From assembly GCA_947561395.2 (NCBI GenBank), contig OX387192.1, forward strand, positions 4,154,001 to 4,218,000: DNA of 64,000 bases, in the 5' to 3' direction. The translations under genes were made by a program, and so were the position numbers. The notes under the pieces are model-generated. The model saw only the letters and a list, made by a program, of their open reading frames with translations. It was not told the DNA's origin and searched no databases. Position 1 is the stretch's first letter. Each line of letters begins with the position of its first letter. This stretch comes from Buxus sempervirens (taxonomy: Eukaryota; Streptophyta; Magnoliopsida; Buxales; Buxaceae). Below are positions 58,224-64,000 of the stretch, one piece after another.

Positions 58224-60001
58224 ATGGCTTCCCCTATGCCGCTTTCTCCTGCCGTTGAATCTCCTCCTGCAAGACAACCTATTAGATCAAAACCTCCTAA
58301 TCTCACCAGGTATAACATTGTGGACTCTTTCTATGACAGGTGGGTTAACTCCATGACCCTTGATGAGGAGATTCGTTGGGATTCCATCCACTTAGGGCAT
58401 ATCCTACACCTCCCTAAAATTCCCTTTAAGTGGGAAATTATTGAAGCTTTGATTGGACACTGGGTACCTGAACTGAACCTTTTTCGGTTTGATGATAAAG
58501 AGATGACTCCTACCATAGAAGAAATTGAAACCATCCTTGGCCTAAGATTTTCTAAAAAAGTTGTGAACCCCCCCCCCCCCCTAAAGCTTAGTTATAAAAA
58601 AGAGGCTTCCACTTTCTTGGGTATAGGGAAGAAGGACCTAGGAAATTCTGATGCACTATTGACCTTGTCCAAGACCTTTTTGACTGAAAAACTTCTGAGG
58701 AGTGAAGACAAGGACGCTAGGTTTAATGCATTGACCCTAGTAGTGGTCAATCAGCTGCTTTTTCCACGGGGTGATGACCAGGTTGATTTGGCTCTCATCT
58801 CAGTCATCTGCCAGGTTAGGGAACGTAAGAGATTGGCCCCTATGATCCTAGCAGAGATATACCAGGCCCTTACTGACTGCTATTTCAGGAAGAAGAAGCG
58901 CTTCCTTGCCTGCGCCCTATCCTACAGGTAAAAATATACATATATATATTTTTTTCTTTTCTTCTTCTCTTTTTTTTTTCTCTTCTTCTTCTTTTTTTTT
59001 TTTTCTTCTTTTTCCTTTTTCTTTCTCTCTCTTTTTTTTTCTTTCTTTTTTTTTCTCTTCTTTTTTTTTTCTTTTTGGAAATAACTTGAAATACCCCTTT
59101 TCTGCAGCTTTGGTTGCTTGACCACCTTAGCCAGGTTGAAGAAATAAGTCGCCGCTTCTTTCCAAGATTGAAAGTTCCTGTTTTGATGAGCAATAGAGGA
59201 TGTCCTAACATCCAAGGTGGCAAGCAAGGATGGTTCACTTTCTTGGGTACTCTCCAGGATGATCAAGTGAGATGGCCTGGCACTTATCAGCCCACTCCAG
59301 AGACAGTGATCAGCTTTAGAGATAAAAACTTTTTGGTCCTAGCAGGCTTGAAATCTGCTGTTCTCTATCTTCCTTTGAGGGTTCTTCGGCAGTTTAGAGC
59401 GATCCAGGGGATTATGATCCCTACTGGATATGAGAAGCTTTTAGGGCCACTTACACCAGCCTCCATGGGGCTAACTGCTCAATTAATGAAAGAGTGGTCC
59501 TATGTCCGTTTTCTGCAGGGTCCTGTCTTTTCAGAGTCCCATGTGAAGGACTATCACTTCTGGATCAAAGAACAGGTGCAGAGTCATGCCCCAGTACCAG
59601 AGGATCCTCCTGCAGTTCTTCCTCCTACCTATGAAGATATTCTGGAGTCAGAAAGGGCAACCCATAAGCGGCTTCAACAAATATGGGTACGGGAGGCTCA
59701 AGAACTTAGGATAAAAGTCCTTGTTCTGGAGAGGAAGCTTGAAGAGCAGAAGTTTGGCCGCATTGCCATGGAGAAGAAACCTGAAGAACAAAGGCAGGCT
59801 CGTCGCTTTGAAGTCCGAGTGATGCGGAAGAAGTATCAGGATTCCTTGGCCGACCTTAGGGCGTTGAAGATTAAGCTTTCTTTTTCAGATGAGGTCATCT
59901 CCTTTTTGAGTGATCCTGATGCAGAGGGTGCTTCTGGAATCATTGCAACTCAGGCAGCTAGGATTAGGGAGCTTGAGGAGCAGTTAGGGAGTAGGGATTA
60001 G
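58224..60001 (+). CDS. Antisense gene 2: DUF7745-like, coiled-coil protein
   Basis: Two exons (58224-58928 and 59108-60001) with a T-rich GT-AG intron give an open frame of 532 codons that looks whole. The ATG at 58224 (MASPMPLSP) is the first in frame after the TATA box at 58125. The first half resembles the DUF7745 region of plant transposon-linked proteins (LHLPKIPFKWEIIEALIGHW, PTIEEIETILGL). The last 110 residues are a charged coiled coil (EERATHKR to RIRELEEQLGSRD). The protein has no signal peptide or membrane segment. It belongs to the Tat element and lies antisense to its pol. A role in regulating the element is possible but unproved. Confidence 0.7.
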
Positions 60002-60927
60002 ATTCTTTTATCTCTTTTTTTTTTTTCATTCATTTTTTTTCTTACTTTTATACAAAAGCAAACTCCATTAATGGAAAGACAATAGATTTAATTCAAAAAT
60101 AGGTTTTATATTATTGGCCTCAGAATTCTCAGATGCTTATAAAAACAGAAGTTTTATGAAAAAGTATTTGATTTTTCATCACTGGCCAAAGTATAGTTTT
60201 TTTTTTGAAAGCTGATCCAAAACACTTAATCACATATAATTAAAGGAATTAAAATCATGTTGAATAATGAAAAGGGTAGTCCAAACAATAGGGAGAGACC
60301 AAATATGTCTACCCCGCGACCTTTAGAATCATCCCCTAATGGTTTTTCCTTCATGATGGACCCTGCTAATCTGCTCAGTTTCCAGTGCTCATGCTGATTT
60401 GAAACTTAGACCACATGATCAACTCAACCCTTGATTCTTTTTTTTTTTGCTGCCCTTCTTGCCCCTAGTGCCAATTACGGTTTTCACTAGGGTTGGCCTC
60501 TGCATTCCGTCATCACCAATCTTACTCTGAAAGTTGAATGAATATACTAAAATCACCGAGGGCTTAATAATAGGACGAAACAAAGGCTAAGCTCGGTTTA
60601 TGAAAGAAAATGTATTAAAGGCTCAATAATTTTCTAAGTGTGAAAAAATGGGTCAACTGGACTTACAGTCATGGTGAATTCGATACCATTCCTCTTCTTT
60701 TGTATTTGGCTTTCATTTGCCCTTATATATTTTTTTTCTCTTTTTTTTTCTCATTTTTTTCTTTTGCCCCTATTGGCCTTGCCCTTATTGGCTTTGCCCC
60801 CGTATAAGACTGTAGGTCCAGTTTAGGTTTAACAAAAAGACGGACAGGCTCAAATTGGCTTGACTAGGGATATAAATTTTGGGATATAAGGAAAAATGGC
60901 CTCAGATCATTTCCTAGTAATATTCAT
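60002..60927. other. Spacer between antisense gene 2 and pol
   Basis: The two converge here: gene 2 ends at 60001 and pol at 60928 from the other side. The stretch is T-rich with no frame; a CCTATTGGCCTTGCCC-like short repeat lies at 60766-60800. It probably holds both 3' ends. Confidence 0.6.
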
Positions 60928-62889
60928 TCATGGGAAATATCTTTTTACTGCATCAGAGTTAATTGGCTCAGGAAAATCCTTCCCATCCATTTCTGTTAAG
61001 ATGAGAGCACCCCCTGATAGGACCTTATTGACTATATAAGGCCCTTCCCAATTTGGTTTGAACTTTCCACGAGGATCTTCCAAAAAGGGTAAAATCTTCT
61101 TTAATACCAAATTTCCTTCTTGGAAAGTTCTGGGCTTCACCTTTTTATTGTAAGCCCTGGCCATCCTCTTCCGATACAATTGGCCATGACTAAGTGCCTT
61201 CAAACGCTTTTCTTCTATTAAATTGAGTTGATCATGCCTGGACTGTATCCATTCAGCTTCTTCTAATTCAGCTTCCATTAGCACTCTTAGTGAAGGTATT
61301 TCCACTTCCACTGGTAAAACTGCTTCCATTCCATAGACTAGGGAATATGGGGTTGCCCCTGTAGAAGTTCGAATCGAGGTTCTGTAAGCATGTAGAGCAA
61401 GTGGCAGCATTTCATGCCAATCTTTAAAACTCACCACCATCTTTTGAATAATCTTCTTTATATTCTTATTCGCTGCTTCCACTGCCCCATTCATCTTTGG
61501 TCTGTAAGGCGCTGACTTGTGGTGGGTAATCTGAAATTGTTCACACATCTTCCTCATGTCTTTGTTCTTAAGTTTTGAAGCATTGTCTGTTACTATGGCA
61601 CTTGGCAAACCATAGCGACAAATGATGTTGTGCTTTAAAAACTTAAGAACATGGCTACTCGTAATGTTTGCATAAGAAGCCACTTCTACCCACTTGGTGA
61701 AGTAATCGATTGCTACAAGTATAAACCTGTGTCCATTTGATGCCTTTGGAGAGATCATTCCAATGACATCTATACCCCACATGGAGAAGGGCCATGGAGA
61801 TGTCATACTATGTAATTCACTTGGCGGTGCATTCTTGTTATCCGCGTACACTTGGCATAAATGACACCTTTTGACGTGTATATAGCAATCGTGCTCCATA
61901 GTCGACCAGTAATATCCCAATCGCAGAATCTTCTTGGCAAGCATATGCCCATTCATATGGGGTCCACATACTCCTCCATGTACCGTTTCAACTATCCTTT
62001 CTGACTCAGTCTTTGCAACACATCTGAGTAGGATATCGTTATGTGATCTTTTGTACAACTGCCCACCACTTAATAAGAATTGACCGGCTAATCTTTGTAT
62101 TGTTCTTTTCTCTGTAGAGGTGACATTTTCTGGCAGGCTTCGATCATTTAGGAAGTTCTTAATGTCTTGAAACCATGGTACTTCTTCTTCTGGGGTTTCT
62201 TCTAGAACAAGGCAGTAAGCCGGTTCATCCCTGACTTCAATTTCCAATGGTCTAATATCAACACCTTCTGGCATACTGACCATTGAAGCCAATGTGGCTA
62301 AAGCATCTGCAAACTGGTTTTTGGCCCTTGGCATATAATTGAAGGAAATTCGAGTAAACTTGGTGCTTATTTCTTCCAAATACTGGTGATAAGGGATCAA
62401 TTTATGATCCTTGGTTTTCCATTCACCAGTTGTTTGGAAGATGATAAGACTCGAATCCCCATATACGTCAAGTTCCCCTACTTCATGGTCTAAGGCAGCT
62501 TGCAACCCAATTATACATGCCTCATACTCTGCTATATTGTTCGTGCATTGAAACCTTAGTTTTACTGCGATCGGGAGATGTGCCCCATCTGGCTTGATCA
62601 GAATAGCCCCTATTCCATTTCCATTCATATTGGCGGCCCCATCAAAAAACATTTGCCATGAGCTTTCACCTTCTTCCTCTTCAGCAAACAGGATTGCCTC
62701 ATCAGGGAAGTTGGTCTTTAAGGGTTGGTATTCTAGTAAAGGGTGTGCAGCTAAGTAATCTGCAATGGCTTGACCCTTAATGGCCTTCTGTGTGATATAG
62801 GTGAGGTCAAATTCAGAGAGTAACAACTGCCACTTTGCTGTTCTGCCAGTTAAAGCTGGTTTCTCAAATAGATACTTCAAAGGGTCCAT
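60928..62889 (-). mobile_element. Tat pol: second RNase H and integrase
   Basis: One open frame of 653 codons. From its start: the end of the RT-linked RNase H (WQLLLSEFDLTYITQKAIKGQAIADYLA), a second RNase H (MFFDGAANMNGNGIGAILI, CTNNIAEYEACIIGL, YGDSSLII, ADALATLAS), the integrase zinc-binding region (HVKRCHLCQ), the catalytic core (GIDVIGMISP, IVTDNA, PKMNGAVEAANK) and a C-terminal end. The paired RNase H domains are characteristic of Tat/Ogre elements. Confidence 0.88.
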
Positions 62890-63988
62890 TCGGGATATCA
62901 GTAAGGTGGAATGACTAAGGAAATAGTGCCTTAGTCTCTGAGTTGCCCATACTAAAGCACAACAAGTCTTTTCTAGAGGGGAATATTTTGCTTCATATTC
63001 TGTAAATTTCTTATTCAGGTAGTAAATCGCCCTCTCCTTTCTGCCTGTATCGTCATGCTATCCTAAGACACACCCCATTGACGTCTCTAAAACAGACAAG
63101 TATAAAATCAATGGTCTTCCTGGAGTTGGTGGTACTAGCACAGGTGGGTTCAATAAATACTCCTTTATTGTGTCAAAGGCTACTTGGCAATCATCATTCC
63201 AGACTGTCGGGTTATTATTTCTTAAAAGTTTGAAAATTGGTTCACAGATAGCGGTGAGCTATGCTATGAACCGGCTTATGTACTGAATCCTTCCAAGAAA
63301 ACCACAAACTTCCTTCCCCGTTTTGGGTGATGGCATTTCAATGATTGCTCTGGCTTTAGCTGAGTCAATCTCAATTCCCTTTCTGCTTACTATAAAGCCC
63401 AACAATTTTCCTGATGTAGCCCCAAAGACACATTTCGCAAGGTTAAGTCTTAGACTGTATTTCCTAAGCCGGTTAAACACCTTCTTCAAATTGATCAAGT
63501 GGTCTTCTTCTTCACATGACTTGGCTATCATGTCATCCACATAAACCTCCATCTCCTTATGGATCATATCATGGAATAAGGCTGTCATAGCCCTCTAGTA
63601 GGTTGCCCCAGCGTTCTTAAGTCCAAATGGCATGACAGTATAGTGGAAGGTACCCCAAGGTGTAATGAAAGCCGTTTGGACTTGCCTTATTCAAGTCTCT
63701 GTAATCTACGCACATTCTGACCTTTCCATCCTTCTTCGGCACTGCTACTATATTTGCAAGCCATTCAGGGTATGTGGAGACTGCTAAGAATCCTGCTTGG
63801 AACTGCTTAACTACTTCATCTTTGACCTTTAAAGTCCATTCCGGTTTCAACCTTCTCAGTTTCTGCTTAACTAGCTTGGCATCTGGTAGAATAGGTAGCC
63901 TGTGCACCACCATATCTGTGTCTAACCCCAGCATATCCCGATACGACCATGCCAACACATCATTATAATTAGCCAAGAATCGTATCAT
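62890..63988 (-). mobile_element. Tat pol: reverse transcriptase, partial
   Basis: The RT is readable in two frames (63988-63617 and 63588-63259), with VRMCVDYRDLNKASP and EVYVDDMIAKS, the latter holding the YVDD catalytic motif. The frame continues toward RNase H at 62890. It is broken in a few places, and the 5' end is beyond the window. Confidence 0.85.
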
Positions 63989-64000
63989 TTCTTCCCGCTG

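Larger units (their letters stand above)
51209..64000 (-). mobile_element. Tat-lineage Ty3/Gypsy element with antisense genes
   Basis: The element is read on the minus strand and runs off the right edge. Its 3' LTR is 51209-53017, preceded by the purine tract AAAGAGGGGGCAGC. Its pol lies at 60928-63988 and has a second RNase H between the first and the integrase, which marks the Tat/Ogre lineage. Between pol and LTR are two spliced genes on the opposite strand (54883-57719, 58224-60001). Antisense ORFs in this place are known in some Tat elements. The 5' LTR and gag are outside the window. Pol has a few breaks; the rest looks well preserved, so the insertion is fairly young compared with its neighbours. 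Confidence 0.85.

Noticed and set aside
58885-59266. Lysine/arginine-rich minus-strand frames
   Set aside because: They are the translation of the T-rich intron of antisense gene 2 read backwards.

Overview
The window looks like nuclear DNA of a flowering plant, probably a woody eudicot. It is AT-rich, its genes are split by introns, and most of the rest is LTR-retrotransposon, LINE and MITE debris. The species cannot be told from the sequence. Two host genes are well supported. The 3' two-fifths of a BAGP1-like (C2/GRAM/VASt) gene lies on the + strand at 2755-10882, with its 5' exons upstream of the window. A complete HRD3A/EBS5-like gene (six exons, 677 aa, Sel1 repeats, ER-associated degradation) lies at 15295-23512 on the + strand.

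Layout. 1-2000: old LINE pieces. 2755-10882: BAGP1-like exons with introns holding LINE tails, an RNase H piece and a possible MITE. 10883-14345: the gene's 3' flank, a Mutator-like element with long inverted repeats, a miniature LTR (TRIM-like) element, a hAT MITE with its target duplication, and an inverted partial copy of the BAGP1-like 3' end. 15295-23512: HRD3A, with a 4.5-kb second intron full of LINE and MITE debris. 24700-31300: LINE and hAT fragments, a long non-coding LTR-like stretch, a near-perfect foldback element and a hAT MITE. 32400-35400: Copia remains interrupted by a short non-coding LTR element. 35410-49860: two old minus-strand Ty3/Gypsy elements (one Tekay-like) abutting each other and interrupted by three solo LTRs, each with a perfect 5-bp target duplication. 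51209 to the right edge: a Tat-lineage Ty3/Gypsy element on the minus strand, with its 3' LTR, a pol carrying the second RNase H, and two spliced genes on the opposite strand (plant-mobile-domain-like and DUF7745-like).

The most interesting signal is a promoter architecture shared by these Tat-like units. All four LTRs checked carry, upstream of the TATA box, a phased array of short hairpins. In the 51209-64000 family the unit is TACGGGC-N7-GCCCGTA repeated every 28 bp. The same array with the same spacing also stands upstream of both antisense genes inside the element. The other two LTRs use different hairpin sequences (TGTATCCGG-N9-CCGGATACA every 39 bp; AAACCGCAC-N5-GTGCGGTTT every 28 bp) in the same place. 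This suggests a family-specific regulator binding paired half-sites and co-regulating the LTR and the antisense genes. The arrays are seen directly; the regulator is inference.
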